Assembly (NCBI GenBank): GCA_947359465.1
Contig: OX375876.1
Location: forward strand, 70,934,998-70,998,997
Reading direction: 5' to 3'
From: Metellina segmentata
Lineage: Eukaryota; Arthropoda; Arachnida; Araneae; Tetragnathidae
Length of the DNA stretch: 64,000 bases
The notes below the pieces were generated by a model. The model saw nothing but the letters and a program-made list of their open reading frames with translations. It had not been told where the DNA came from and ran no database searches. A program made the position numbers and the translations under genes. Below are positions 44,046-56,964 of this stretch, piece after piece (position 1 is the first letter of the stretch; every line of letters starts with the position of its first letter).

Positions 44046-44444
44046 CTAATTATCTAACCTGAGCGATAGAGCCTTGTGTGGCATTTACGACTGACGATTT
44101 CCTTTCATAGTATTGTTTGGAGTATCGTTTGGTGCTAGAGAGATATCACCGAAACGACCTTCTACCTTTTCCCCAAAGCGTTCAAACCTCATGGTCGACA
44201 ATGCAGGGTACCGAACAAAAGGATGAACCTCTAGAAGGTTAGTCGCTGACAGCTCGTATATGGTGATAGATACCAGCGGCTACTTAAAAGGGGGACAACA
44301 TCCACCTCACACAATTCTTTGCCATGCTGCTGGTGTAAACGAAATTTTAGTAGGATCAATTCTCTATGCCGCAGATTAGAGATTAAAATACATGATATAA
44401 TGCCAAATGTTTTGGAAAAGTAAATGTTTTGGTCTTTATTTCGC
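44046..44444. other. Spacer
   Basis: No feature recognised. Confidence 0.4.
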
Positions 44445-44735
44445 GGTTGCAAGAGCTACGGACTAGCAACCGAAGGGTTGTGAGTTTGAATTCAACCAAA
44501 GACCGTCGTGTACAAACGGGGATGATGCATGTTAAATCTGTCGTGGCCTCAAATGTCCACTGACTGGCGTGGTGCGAAAATTTGGAGAGTGGGATGCCGG
44601 CTGAGGTATTATAACTCGTCATCTACAATGGTTTAAAATTACGTGGTGTAATCCTCGGATATCTCCGTTGATAATTGATCCTGGACTGTCGCCAATAGCT
44701 CGTTTTGTTGATCCAGTGTGACGTTCATTAAATAC
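44445..44735 (+). repeat. SINE-1 copy, variant head
   Basis: The body (GCATGTTAAATCTGTCGTGG through GTCGCCAATAGCTCGTTTTG) is SINE-1, but the tRNA-like head (TTGCAAGAGCTACGGACTAG; GAGTTTGAATTCAACC) differs from the 33441 type and matches the copy at 59130. Two subfamilies with different heads share one body. Confidence 0.78.
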
Positions 44736-45471
44736 CTATTCAATGAAAATAATATAATTTTTATGTTTGAAAACTTTACTTAATTTAAAAAAATCTCAAA
44801 AGAGATTTTCTGTTGATTTTTATGCTTTGAGTAACCTTAACATGGAAAAGTAAAAAAATTAATATACATTACTAGTACTTGGACAATTGCGGTATATATG
44901 TCATTTACATGTTTAAAAAAATATTGCTATTTTTTAGTGTCGTGAATGACGATTTCTTTTTTGAAATAAAAAAAACCTCTGGTATTTTTTAAACACTAGC
45001 TATAGCATTCGGCGTTAAAACTGTCAAAAAATATTACCCAAGTTGCAAGAAAAATTTCACAACAGTAGGAAAAGGGTAGCATTTTTTATTAAAATCAAAA
45101 TGGAGGCAGCGAAAGTGGAATGTTAATTTAAAATTAAAGTGGCTATCATAAAAACAAACACATCAAAATGTAAATCAGATTATCCAATAAGCATTTCACG
45201 TTACTTCAATTTAAAGATTCGTTCCATTGAATGGAACCTAAATTAAATAAAATTTTTATTTGTCCCGTTTTTTCACATTCTAAAGAAATGACGAATATTT
45301 GATTAGACTTTTCTCCCTCTAAAAAGGAATGTGTTCAAGAAACGACGTGTTTGATCTGCAAACCTTTTGTGTTTACGAATAGTTTTTGAAGATTACATTC
45401 TAGAGGCACTAGGTGTGTGGGTGGATAGGATCAAGTATGTAATTAAATACTTTAATCACCAAATTGTTTCT

Positions 45472-45640
45472 AGTTTGGAGAATGGGGTGCCAGCTCAGGT
45501 GTTGCTTCGTCATCTGACCGTGGTTCAAAATTACGAGGTGTTGTCCTCGGATCTTTCCCTTCAGGGACTGATCCCGGACCGTCGTCAATAGCCCGTTGTG
45601 TTGCTCTAGTACGACGTTAACTAAAAAAATTACCAAAATT
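45472..45640 (+). repeat. SINE-1 copy, 5'-truncated, with target duplication
   Basis: Only the 3' half is present, starting at AGTTTGGAGAATGG. A perfect 14-bp direct repeat ACCAAATTGTTTCT flanks it (45458-45471 and 45641-45654). 5' truncation with a target duplication is the mark of LINE-type target-primed reverse transcription. Confidence 0.9.
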
Positions 45641-45654
45641 ACCAAATTGTTTCT

Positions 45655-45917
45655 GATTGCATATAAAGTTGAAGTTTTTTAATGCTTCAATGTTGTTAAT
45701 CTCAGTACGTATATCAATCACATACCACAAATATATACCACCGACTCACGATTATCCACCATCTACCTTATTTAACCAACTTTGCTTTTCTAGTCGTTTG
45801 CCGTACAGAAATTGCTGCCAGTCCTTCGGTACAAATTTAAGAGAGTGTAGAATAGTGGAAAGACCATGCAAGTTCCGTCTATTTCATAGGTGTGATTCGC
45901 ATTTCACTGTCATACAC
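45655..45917. other. Spacer
   Basis: No feature recognised. Confidence 0.4.
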
Positions 45918-46150
45918 TACCCTACAATGATGTTGTTGTTGTTGTTGCATGCCCCCATTGGCCAGCAGTACTAGACCAGGTCCATGACGTTATACACCCT
46001 CAAAAAATCCAACACCGTCAATGGATCGTCAGTCAAGTCCTGTTTGGAGAGCCCCAGGCACGAGAGGATGTGGCGAAGCCTGCTCAGTGGAACAGTTGTT
46101 ACAAATCTCCATCTCCAATGATGGACCGGACAGCAAGATGTGATGGTATA
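45918..46150 (-). mobile_element. 3' end of a LINE related to the one at 14340-18414
   Basis: The minus-strand 3' tail is (CAA)n, as in the big LINE. The last codons (HILSCLGLSKQDLTDDPLTV...VMDLV) parallel the RNase H tail of that element (LLLCLGASYKQLLVDQDFLQ...LLDLV). 5'-truncated fragment. Confidence 0.7.
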
Positions 46151-46154
46151 ATGG

Positions 46155-46300
46155 AAATAATACATACTTTAATAGGGGGATGGTCCCCACGTGCTGCAAT
46201 TACTCTAGCAACCTTTCTGGGTATACTTTCACAACAAGGTTTTGATACACAGCTATGGGTATTTGTGTTCATTCCTGTTGCAAGAATGTCGCCAGCTCAG
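46155..46300 (-). pseudogene. Tc1 transposase C-terminal scrap
   Basis: Minus-strand frame reads SIPRKVARVIAARGDHPPI, matching the conserved Tc1 ending (SMPRR...VIAARGG.TPY). No other part of the element is visible. It abuts the LINE 3' fragment, so it may be filler or an older substrate. Confidence 0.6.
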
Positions 46301-46474
46301 CTGTTGATTTCGGACGTGGTTCCCTGGTTCCCCGAGGCAAAACTGCCTTATTACGCAAAGTGGGACTGAAGATCCAAGTAGGCAAAACACCTTGACTAGA
46401 ACTGGTGATAAACAGTTTGTAACAGGCTTTTGAATCAGTGGCTGTTCACTACAGAACAGTTTTCGAAGTGAAGA

Positions 46475-46494
46475 TCAACCACCAGGAGGGTTAA
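46475..46494. mobile_element. Possible piggyBac-type end
   Basis: CAACCACCAGGAGGG followed by TTAA (46491-46494) matches the right end of the MITE at 60947-61153. No left end found. Confidence 0.4.
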
Positions 46495-48550
46495 TCTTTG
46501 TTGTGATGGTTAAGTTGTTCCCCACAAGAGGAAGGTCTGATTGAAATCAAGATAAATTTTTCATTGTTTTCATTTCTAGGAGTGTCAGAAACTGCAATTT
46601 CAAGGATATCTCAGCAACCTAGAGTGAAATTACACCATTATTGCTTGCATGGCGCAATGAATTTTACTAAGACGTTGTTGATCCTATTTAACTCTGCGCA
46701 AACGAGCTACATAGTACATCAACTGCAAATTTTTTATATGAATGATAGATGTCTGTTTTGGTAGATGAATAGTTGAATTTATGTCGCACTGAAGCAACAC
46801 AGCGAATAACGGGATATTTATGGTGGCTGTCTGAAATCAACCCCAAAGAGAAACGTCCGATGACACCGTTTAATTTTAAAACACAGTCAGAAGATGAGGT
46901 CAACATCTGAGTTAGCACCTCACTCTCGAAACTTCCTCACCATGCCAAAGTGTTCTATGTTTTGGAAGTAAGGTTTGAATTGTGCAATAAATACCCGTTG
47001 TAGTCTTATCTGTTTATGTAATACTCATCATCTGTAAATTTACATTGGCGTAATGTTATAAAGTCTGTTTCAGAAAACATTCATATTTAATAAACGTGGT
47101 CTTCTTTCTTTACTTAAAATTTTTTTTTTGTTCGTATTGAGATCCAATGAATAGTCCCAATGAGTAGTCCTAATAAGTATTTCAATGAGTAATGAGTTTG
47201 GTTTAGACAAACCAATAAGTTCATTGGACTACTCCTTGATTTGTCTACTTCAGAACAAACCAATTAATAATCCAATGAGTCTTGTCGGCAGCAGAATTAT
47301 TCCCGATACAAAGTCTGCGATATTTTCCTTGTTGTACAACATATTTACTACTTATATCCTACCTATATTAATCTTTTTTCGTGTAGTTTTAGCAATATCA
47401 TGTCGTTCCTTAACTGAAATCAAGCATATTTAAAATAAGGAAAGGAACCTCGTAACAGTAGATTTTATATTATTTATATTGTTGCCGTTCGACAGTAAAC
47501 AAATAGTGTCGATTTCTGCGTCACGTACGTTTGAGAAACATATATCTAATTTTACTGCTTCTTTTATCGTTCATGTTATTTTGGGAGTGTGGAAGGACCC
47601 ATCGAATTGCAACAATTTCGTCGAAGCACTTGTGTTCCTTGATTAAGAATATCGTTTATGACTCCCAGTGCAGCGACGCGCAAAAGCTTCGTCTTTGTAC
47701 CAATGCTTTATGAATAGAAATCGAATTATATTACTGAATGGCAGATGGCTATTAGAGTGGAATGTGACCGTGATCAAAGTTGTTGACATTTTGGGACCGC
47801 TTTTATATCTTCAGGCAATAAATCCACTTGGCATGCTAGTTTCTGCAAGAGACTGCTTTCAAAGAAGGGCCGTCTATGCCGTTGTTTTATCCATTGAAAG
47901 TTATTATTAGTCTCTACTTCAATAAATTAGACGACGAAAATCTTTTTTGAATCAATATTAATATCTGGAAGAGTTCTAATATACAATGTGAGTGTGATGT
48001 ATTCACAGTGTATTGTATTGGATACTTAAAATAGCCTGACCATGACTTGTAGAAGATATTTTGAAAATATTTTACGTATACTTCTTTGTGGCAATCGGTA
48101 ATTTTTCAACAAAAGAACTTTATGTTTTTTATGAAAATTATATTTAAGAAAAGAAAAAATGTAACGGATGAATTGTTTCATTTTCATGTTTGTCTTTAAT
48201 AAATACCACGCAAAATTCTGAACAAAGCCAAGTTGTTTTTAACTATCAGTAATGTATGCAATGCTTCGAGTTAAATAAATAAGAGTTAATACCCAAGTGC
48301 TTGAATAAATATTGCTCTTAAATAAATTAAATATAAAAATATTTTAAAACCCAGTGATTTCTAAAACTTTGGAAAACTGAAAAGTTCTCTAAACTTATTC
48401 TGTTGTACTTTTCGAATGAATAGTTAATATATAAATATGCATGCAAGATTCAATTTTCGTTTTTTAAATGTTTGAACAGTTGATGTTAAAATTCTACATT
48501 AGCGATTTCAATTCAGCAAAATATTAATATATTCTAAGAAAATCTTTTTA
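46495..48550. other. AT-rich spacer, no gene recognised
   Basis: Short open stretches (for example 47185-47433, 47531-47910) show no recognisable domain. Local repeats of CCAATGAGTAGTCC-like sequence lie at 47140-47280. Confidence 0.4.
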
Positions 48551-51014
48551 TACTTCAGTTTTTACATTTTATTGTATATGTAGTGCAGGTGTGGGGTAGG
48601 GCTTAAAATTATTTTCGATTCCACCCCGGTAATTTTTGGGAAGAATTAGATTTCTTCTATAGTTTTTTTTCGATCCCATTCCCGGCTTTCTAGCTTCAAA
48701 AATCATGTAAGTAGAGATTAGGTTTCTCAGACTTTTCCATTCAATTTCTTGGAATTCTGGTTTGAGCGTTATCTCGTTCGGGGACAGAGACCCCTATACT
48801 TCAATTTTAACATTTTATTGTATATGTAGTGCAGGTGTGGGGAAGAACTTATAATTATTTTCGTTTTTGTCCCGGTAATTTTTGGGAAGAATTAGATTTC
48901 TTCTATAGTTTTTTTTCGATCCCATTCCCGGCTTTCTAGCTTCAAAAATCATGTAAGTAGAGATTAGGTTTCTCAGACTTTTCCATTCAATTTCTTGGAA
49001 TTCTGGTTTGAGCGTTATCTTGTTCGGGGACAGAGACCTATATACTTCAATTTTAACATTTTATTGTATATGTAGTGCAGGTGTGGGGAAGAACTTATAA
49101 TTATTTTCGTTTTTGTCCCGGTAATTTTTGGGAAGAATTAGATTTCTTCTTTAGTTTTTTTTCGATCCCATTCCCGGCTTTCTAGCTTCAAAAATCATGT
49201 AAGTAGAGATTAGGTTTCTCAGACTTTTCCATTCAATTTCTTGGAATTCTGGTTTGAGCGTTATCTCGTCCGGGGACAGAGACCCCTATACTTCAATTTT
49301 AACATTTTATTGTATATGTAGTGCAGGTGTGGGGAAGAACTTATAATTATTTCCGTTTTAGTCCCGGTAATTTTTGGGAAGAATTAGATTTCTTCTATAG
49401 TTTTTTTTCGATCCCATTCCCGGCTTTCTAGCTTCAAAAATCATGTAAGTAGAGATTAGGTTTCTCAGACTTTTCCATTCAATTTCTTGGAATTCTGGTT
49501 TGAGCGTTATCTCGTTCGGGGACAGAGACCCCTATACTTCAATTTTAACATTTTATTGTATATGTAGTGCAGGTGTGGGGAAGAACTTATAATTATTTTC
49601 GATTCTATCCCGGTAATTTTTGGGAAGAATTAGATATCTTCTATAGTTTTTTTTCTATCCCATTCCCAGCTTTCTAGCTTCAATAATAATGTAAGTAGAG
49701 ATTAGGTTTCTCAGACATTTCCATTCAATTTCTTGGAATTCTGGTTTGAGCGTTATCTCGTTCGGGGACAGAGACCCCTATACTTCAATTTTAACATTTT
49801 ATTGTATATGTAGTGCAGGTGTGGGGAAGAACTTATAATTATTTTCGATTCTATCCCGGTAATTTTTGGGAAGAATTAGATTTCTTCTATAGTTTTTTTT
49901 CTATCCCATTCCCGGCTTTCTAGCTTCAAAAATCATGTAGGTAGAGATTAGGTTTCTCAGACTTTTCCATTCAATTTCTTGGAATTCTGGTTTGAGTGTT
50001 ATCTAGGTCGGGGACAGAGACCCCTATACTTCAGTTTTAACATTTTATTGTATATGTAGTGCAGGTGTGGGGAAGAACTTATAATTATTTTCGATTCTAT
50101 CCCGATAATTTTTGGGAAAAATTAGATATCTTCTATAGTTTTTTTCGATCCCATTCCCGGCTTTCTAGCTTCAAAAATCATGCAAGTAGAGATTAGGTTT
50201 CTCAGACTTTTCCATTCAATTTCTTGGAATTCTGGTTTGAGTGTTATCTAGGTCGAGGACAGAGACCCCTATACTTCAGTTTTAACATTTTATTGTATAT
50301 GTAGTGCAGGTGTGGGGAAGAACTTATAATTATTTTCGATTCTATCCCGGTAATTTTAGGGAAGAATTAGATTTCTTCTATAGTTTTTTTTCGATCCCAT
50401 TCCCGGCTTTCTAGCTTCAAAAATCATGTAAGTAGAGATTAGGTTTCTCAGACTTTTCCATTCAATTTCTTGGAATTCTGGTTTGAGTGTTATCTAGGTC
50501 GGGGACAGAGACCCCTATACTTCAGTTTTAACATTTTATTGTATATGTAGTGCAGGTGTGGGGAAGAAATTATAATTATTTTCGATTCTATCCCGATAAT
50601 TTTTGGGAAGAATTAGATTTCTTCTATAGTTTTTTTTTTCTATCCCATTCCCGGCTTCCTAGCTTCAATAATCATGTAAGTAGAGATTGGGTTTCTCAAA
50701 CTTTTCCATTCAATTTCTTGGAATTCTGGTTTGAGTGTTATCAAGGTCGGGGACAGAGACCCCTATACTTCAGTTTTAACATTTTATTGTATATGTAGTG
50801 CAGGTGTGGGGAAGAACTTATAATTATTTTCGATTCTATCCCGGTAATTTGTGGGAAGAATTAGATTTCTTCTATAATTTTTTTTTCGATCCCATTCCCG
50901 GCTTCTTAGCTTTAATAATCATGTAAGTAGAAATTGGGTTTCTCAGGCCACTTTTCCATTCAATTTCTTGGAATTCTGGGTTGAGTGTTATCTAGTTCGG
51001 GGACAGATACCCCT
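48551..51014 (+). repeat. 246-bp satellite, ten tandem units
   Basis: Unit starts (TACTTCA) fall at 48551, 48797, 49043, 49289, 49535, 49781, 50027, 50272, 50518 and 50766, so the period is 246 bp with changes of 1-2 bp in later units. Each unit carries TGTAGTGCAGGTGTGGGGAA, TCCCATTCCCGGCTTTCTAG and GGGGACAGAGACCCC. Neighbouring units share variants (for example GAGCGTTATCTCG in early units, GAGTGTTATCTAGG in late ones), showing local spreading. 246 is a multiple of three but every frame is closed by a stop in each unit, so I do not call it coding. Confidence 0.95.
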
Positions 51015-52260
51015 CTTGGTTTTCTCCCTATCTCATCTCGTACGTGGCCCGCACAGATTGGACAATCTGTGTCTCCCAAGGTCCAAAACACCCCGCTAGA
51101 AGCTTCAACCGCTTCACTTCAAAATTACCGGAAGATGTTTGCGTGATTTGGCTCTTTTCTTTCTAGGGTTTTTGAATATTCCATTGGGATAAAGGGATAA
51201 GGGATAACCTCGGTTGTCCACCTCCCCACGTGCTATATGTAATGATTGGCGTTAATTTTTCACTCGCAATGGGGTGACCGTTTTTGGCGACCCCGGAAAA
51301 AGGTCGAGTTACTAGTTTGCTATGGGGCCTCTTTAAAAAAAAAACCAATTCTACCTCTTGGCATCGCTGCTATGGCTTCACCCCAAAACTACGATTTTTT
51401 TCGTCGTTTTATTTTTTGAAACGAAAAATTCACTATACTATTACTATCATTATTGTTTATTGCTTGATTAATACACCAAAAACAAAAAATAGAAACACCG
51501 TAGAGTAATGGAATCAACAACAATTCAAATATAAAATGCTGAAACTCGTTAATTTTAAAGACAACTGACATAAGCATAAATGAAGAAGTAACTAATTATT
51601 TAAATGTTTCCATTTAAATAAAAGAGTATGCGTAAGCCAAGCTGTACGCCATGCCAATTCAAAAGGCGCTATCTCCAAGTTTTGTATTTTAGGATTGACC
51701 GAACTACTGCCTTGTATTTATTAGTATCTAATACTTCACACAGGGTAAAAATCAAGAACACGGTACCGGTCAATCACCAAATTGGTGACCAAATGTTTTG
51801 TCCATAAACGTTATAAATTGGGATGGTACTGTATTATTAATACAAACTATACAGGTAAAATTTAAGTTCCAGTTACTTGTCCCTCCCTAATTGGCGACTA
51901 AAACTTTCGACCCTAAACGGCTGTTTGAATAGGCCGCCATATCAGATGTTTTACACTTGAGATCAAATGGAAGGCATTCACTCCTTATTCGGCCTAAAAA
52001 CTTGTTGGTAGACTGAATGGTCTGGGTTATAAAAATAAAAAAGTGGAAGTGAATGTTGCAAATCTAAGCTATGTTACCATTCTTCAAAACGTATCGCCTA
52101 TTGTCAATGGTAATTGTTGCTAATTGGCGACGTTATCGTGTTCTTGAGTCTAACCATACATTTGTGTGAATATAAAAGCTTCCTACTTTATTCAAAATTT
52201 TTTTTTTATGGATTGGAACAAAGTATGAAATTTGTGTTTGGAGACTTTGTCATCAATGGA
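51015..52260. other. Spacer
   Basis: No gene recognised. A repeated idea near 51760-52140 (AATTGGTGACC, AATTGGCGAC) hints at old repeats only. Confidence 0.4.
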
Positions 52261-53149
52261 TATAGGGTGTTTTCAAAAAGGACTCCCTAATTTTAAAATG
52301 ACACAACTACGAAACAGTGAGAGATAGAAATATGAAAAAAATAAAACATTTTATAGGCAGGTCTGAAATTTGAAATAGACTGGTTTAAAAATTAGTTACT
52401 ATTTTGGCTAATAGGTGGAGCTGCAAACTTTGAAAACATGAAATACAGCCGAGAAGAAGCTATTTTTCAAACTTCTGTCTCTTCCACTGGAAAAACGTGA
52501 CAAGAAGTTAAGTAGTAACCTGTTGAAAAAGGAAATTCTAGTAATCTATTCATTGGAACAAAGAGGATGCACCAGACACTTCGTGGGTTATGCAAGATGG
52601 TACCCGACCATATCATACTTCTTCACCTTCCTTGATGATACTTCAGTGACAGAGTCTTTACTCTAAATTATTCCAGAGACTGGCACCATAATAGACTCGT
52701 CTCTATTCCCCCTGGATCTCAATCCATGCCACTTCTTTTTCTGGGGTTATATGAAGGACATTATTTACAGTAAGAATCCTCAAACGCTAGAACAGTTCAT
52801 CTGTGAGGTATGTGTATCCATTTCAACGAACACATTGCGGCAGGTGGTTTCAAACTTCTCCTTTCCCTTGCGTCAAGTAATTGCAGTTCAAGGTGGTCAT
52901 TTCGAATCCATTGTAATGCGATTTGATTCCTGTTTACAAATGACAATTTACACACTATTTAAAGAAAGGAAAAAAAAAATAAAGATTACAGCACCATCTA
53001 TTATCCATCGCTAGAACTAATTTTGTAAACCTATTTCAAATTCCAGGCCTTCTCATAAAACATACCACTTGTTTCACCTTTCTGTCAATCACTGTTTCGT
53101 AGTTATTTCATTTCAAAGTTAGGGAGTCCTATCTGAAACATCCTATATA
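52261..53149 (+). mobile_element. mariner-like element, decayed
   Basis: Long inverted termini: AGGGTGTTTTCAAAAAGGAC and the inverse of AGGATGTTTCAGATAGGACT, followed on both sides by TCCCTAA and CTACGAAACAGTGA. TA-rich flanks fit a Tc1/mariner target. About 890 bp, shorter than an autonomous copy. Confidence 0.8.
52440..52990 (+). pseudogene. mariner-like transposase remnant
   Basis: Fragments WVMQDGTRPYHTSS (second catalytic Asp block), then DLNPCHFFFWGYMKDIIY, the third block with the PCDFFLWG pattern whose Asp reads H here, and a tail NTLRQVVSNFSFPLRQVIAVQGGHFE matching the C-terminus of this arthropod mariner-like family. Stops and shifts throughout; the third catalytic residue is altered. 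Confidence 0.75.
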
Positions 53150-53165
53150 AGCAATTGATAAAGTT

Positions 53166-53195
53166 TAGCCCAGATGCTATGCACGGGTCTGCTAG
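53166..53195 (+). mobile_element. Possible Helitron 3' terminus
   Basis: GCCCAGATGCTATGCACGGG can form a small CCC/GGG hairpin, followed by TCTGCTAG and then T, a layout like the CTAG end of the elements at 25051 and 38451 but of different sequence. The 5' end was not found. Confidence 0.3.
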
Positions 53196-54523
53196 TAAAA
53201 ATAACGTATTTATAAACTTTTTTATTAAATAATTCTAATCCCAACTCCAAACCCTGCCTTCGATTCTGTGTTCAGAATGAAATTGAATAATGCTTTTAAG
53301 AGATTGTTTACAAATTGTTTTCTAAGTCACATGCACTTAGAAAACTTGCGAACTTCTTAAGTCACGTTCAAAATTTATTGTTCATGTACGCGAAATAAAT
53401 TTTAAATTTTTACGACCCTTTACTGTCTAGCTATTTTTACATTGAAGGAGAAGTACCACTGGGCCAATGGTACATGTCCTCAAAACTTATTCTCGAGGAA
53501 TTCAGACATCCTTAAAAGAGATCTCTACACAGTTCTCATACTGCAATAGAGAAAATGTGCATAAAAGTTTCACGAGTGTAATATTCCAAGAAGTAGAGTC
53601 AACAGCTCCATGATTTTCTGATACACTTGCAGACCCAGAAGCAAAACGAAACAGGAATGTTCCCCAAATGACCCTTCAATGACCAACAGTTCCATTAGAA
53701 TTTCAAGTAATAAAATGGATTATAAAAAGCTCTTACCTCTGACAATATTAACTTTATGGTATTTATCTTTGAAAGTAAACCAGTTAAAATGTTTACTTGG
53801 AATGATTTTATTTTGAACATTTTTGAGACTACTTTTCTAAAACACTTTTCCTGAAAGGGGCGGTTTGGTGTACCTCTCCTTAAAAAGGTTTAAGCTAAGT
53901 AATAAATATTCTATATAAGTGTTATGACTGCTGTATGACTTTTTATTTGATATGCTGATGTCGAGGAGTGTTCAAGGTGGATGTGTTAAAATATAAAGGG
54001 TTGAACCACTCCTTTAAAACCTAAAACTACTGCTGAATTTAGTGAAGGTGATAAGCAATCATGTATTAAATGCCTTCTAGAAGTTATTGTGAACCTTCAA
54101 ATTATTCGTAAATGCAGATAGGTAAGTAAAGGTTGGGCTAATTAAAGGTAGACATGGTTCAATTTACATAAATATTTGTTAAGAATGTTGGTTATAAACT
54201 GAATCAGTGAGCCATTGTATGCAAAAGACAGTCTACAAATTTATTACACTAAAGTTTTTTTTGAAAAGTTAGAGAATGTGGGTTCTAAATAAATATACGT
54301 ATATAGCAAAAATGTATCTAATTTATTGTTAGATGAGGATTACTTTACGAACGCTGTTCGGGTTGAATCAATTCTATAAAAGCTCAAGGGATAAAAATTT
54401 AATACTTCTTTTATAAAAAAATATAAATATTATTTCAGTGTCTTAAAAGAAATTACATTAGCCCCTACCAATATTTATAGAATTTTCCACAGATTTTGCT
54501 CTTCACGCAAATTATAAACCTTC
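53196..54523. other. AT-rich spacer
   Basis: No feature recognised. Confidence 0.4.
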
Positions 54524-54775
54524 TTAATCAAGTCCGTATAATCTTTTCCATATCCGAACAGATATCAATTTCTTAACGTAATTATAAGGGCGTGTAGTTT
54601 TGTAACATAAAAATGTTCGCTTTGGAGTCGTATCAACAGTTTGACCTTCAAAACGAAATTGTACGGCCTGATATCGCCTCTTTCGTGGTTCAGGGAATAA
54701 GAGGTTGGGCTGATCTGACATTCGTTTGACAAGTTTAGAATCCTTTAGAACACATTTTAAGTGCTTTCTAACTTA
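54524..54775 (-). other. Unidentified open frame, ~84 codons
   Basis: Minus-strand frame reads HLKCVLKDSKLVKRMSDQPN, then LLFPEPRKRRYQAVQF and ends KRLYGLD. Composition is protein-like (basic, mixed) and the frame runs upstream of its first ATG, but I recognise no domain and no splice pattern. Could be an exon, a transposon scrap or chance. Confidence 0.25.
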
Positions 54776-55315
54776 TGATATGGGTTAAAATTTGAAAAGT
54801 GTCTGCAAACATACATAATAAAAATAAAATTGCTAATGCAACCAAAAATACCTCTATTGTTAACCAAAAACATATTTCTTAACCCTTTAAACGCTGAATG
54901 AAAACCGAATGTTGGTAAGTTATAGCACAATGATCGCATAACAAATGCTTTTTTAATGCACATGAAGACAAACATTTGATGCCTGTTTACGTGACACTTC
55001 CTGTTGTGATGAAACCGATTGTGATATCACATTTCCTTTCTTTCTTTTAGCTGTTTGCTGCTGGAAGATAGTCCATACGTTCAAATACGCATGAGGGAGC
55101 CCATATGTATCCCACCCAGTAAAAATTGATAATATTGCGCTAAATCTCACAAGCGTTTTGAATATTTTGCACAAATTCAGAGATTTCTGTGTCCAATATG
55201 TGTAAAAATATAAAAACAAAATATCAGGCAATATCCACAAGTATATCTAACGTTAAGCAGTGAGCGTCTCAAAATTTATGAATTGTCTTGCATTGGTTTA
55301 TCTCACAACACTCCT
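54776..55315. other. Spacer
   Basis: A 95-codon minus-strand open stretch (54953-55240) has no recognised domain. Confidence 0.35.
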
Positions 55316-55538
55316 ACCTATATAACCACATCTACTGATTGAAATAATCATTGGACAGATTCTATTGATCAAAATCAACACTGGCTAGAGGTTTTATATG
55401 ACAGACTACAGGCCACCAAATTTTTGAGTAGTTAGCATTGCTTTGCCCCACAGAGAGCCCTTGCGACTATATAACCACATCTATTGATTGAAAGGATGAT
55501 CTGGGAGATTCAATTTATCCGACTGGCTAGAGGTCTAA
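55316..55538 (+). repeat. Direct duplication, ~75-bp units
   Basis: CTATATAACCACATCTA followed by TTGATTGAAA and ending ACTGGCTAGAGGT occurs at about 55316-55391 and 55468-55535. Confidence 0.65.
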
Positions 55539-55680
55539 AGCAGTCCCAAGACGATCATTATTATTGTCAATGTGATTGACGGTTTCGATTGATAGGTATT
55601 TCAATGTAACCTCAATCAACAGATCAATCTCATTTGGTCAATGTTTTTCGAAGGGACGTGACGTGTTTCATTTTTGAGTT

Positions 55681-56015
55681 TCAAAATAGTTTCAAATTCA
55701 GACTTGGTTTCTCTTGCCTTGACTTTGGCTGTATGTAATCGGAAAAAATAAAAGAAGAGACGCTGGTCCGAAGATTGATATAAACTGAGAAGCTGCTGTA
55801 CTCACTAACATTTACTGAACTTTCTGCGAAGTACTGAATAATACGCAGAATATGAATTTTCTGTTTTAAATTTTTCCTCAGTATAATCTGATTTGTATTG
55901 TTTAAAACACTACCCATATTTTACAAAACAATACTTCTTTTGTTTTTGATTAAATATTCACTTGACTTAACTATCCCCAATTCAGGATAATCACGATACA
56001 AAGCAATTAAGAGCG
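55681..56015 (-). pseudogene. MADF-domain remnant, left arm
   Basis: Minus-strand equivalent of the right-arm frame, with LIALYRDYPELGIVKSSEYL, a stop after NKNKRSIVL-like sequence, then the frame listed at 55681-55917. The tryptophan expected after L (LWKVKS) is replaced by glycine. Decayed more than the right-arm copy. Confidence 0.6.
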
Positions 56016-56964
56016 TCACAAACTCATGTTACCAGACAGAATTGCTTCTAGTGGGGCTCGATGCATCCGTCATGTCTGCTGCTTTTGAGCGAAACTAACG
56101 AACGATTGACAGTTGCATATATTGCGTAGTGGACCGAGTGGTGTGCCTGTCAACACAACGAAACAGCCTAATTTACAAATAACCTGTTTTTATTTTACTA
56201 AAGAAAAACTATTTATACCCTAAATTACAATAGCTATTTGAATCCCTATGTCGTGGGCGCTGCAAAACAGGCAATAATTCAACGGCCGTGGCTCCATAAA
56301 CGAGCACTAGGAAACAAACAACTCAGATCAGCTCCAACTCTCCAACAGATTCTTGTGTCGCCGCATTTTACAGGGAATCAATTAAAAATCACCTGCATTT
56401 AAAACCCACGGAATGATTGTTGAAGACCATCTGCGCAGCCCGGACAGATGACAGAAAGTCTCAGCTTAATTGAAAGGGGCTTAAAAATGAAAGGGGTTTA
56501 AAAATGTACAAATGTTTTTGTTTGTCCTTGGTTCGGAATTAAATAAAGTTTATATGTATTTATATGCAAAGTTGTACCCTGACTTATGCGATTTTCCGTA
56601 GGTGCCACCAATCGCGTAACTTCGGGGTATTACTGTATCTTCAAAACATCGAATACGATTGAAATTTCATCCTGGATATTTATATAAACAAGTAAATTAA
56701 GGCAACTAAGTACTCCATTCAAGTTATATCTTTTCTAAAAAATGAGGTTAATAGTTCTTTTTGTGTTCGTAATGAATATCTAGGTCAAATTCGGCCAAAT
56801 TCGTATTGAGACAATATAAAATTTTCAATTGAAAAATTATTTAATGAAATTCGCATTTAAGGTATTGATCTGGTGTAAAATTCTACGTAGATTTCAAATT
56901 CGTTGAAATGTTCACTCTGTCTTTAGAGATTACGAAGATATACACTGGTACTAAAGACTAAAAA

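Noticed and set aside
46150..46500. Complete Tc1 element
   Set aside because: Only the C-terminal coding scrap is visible; no paired termini or TA flanks.
50550..50798. 82-codon open frame in the satellite
   Set aside because: It spans one 246-bp repeat unit and is closed by a stop in the next unit; no domain and no conservation pattern suggesting coding.
48551..51014. CRISPR-like array
   Set aside because: Head-to-tail 246-bp units without unique spacers, in a eukaryotic repeat context.
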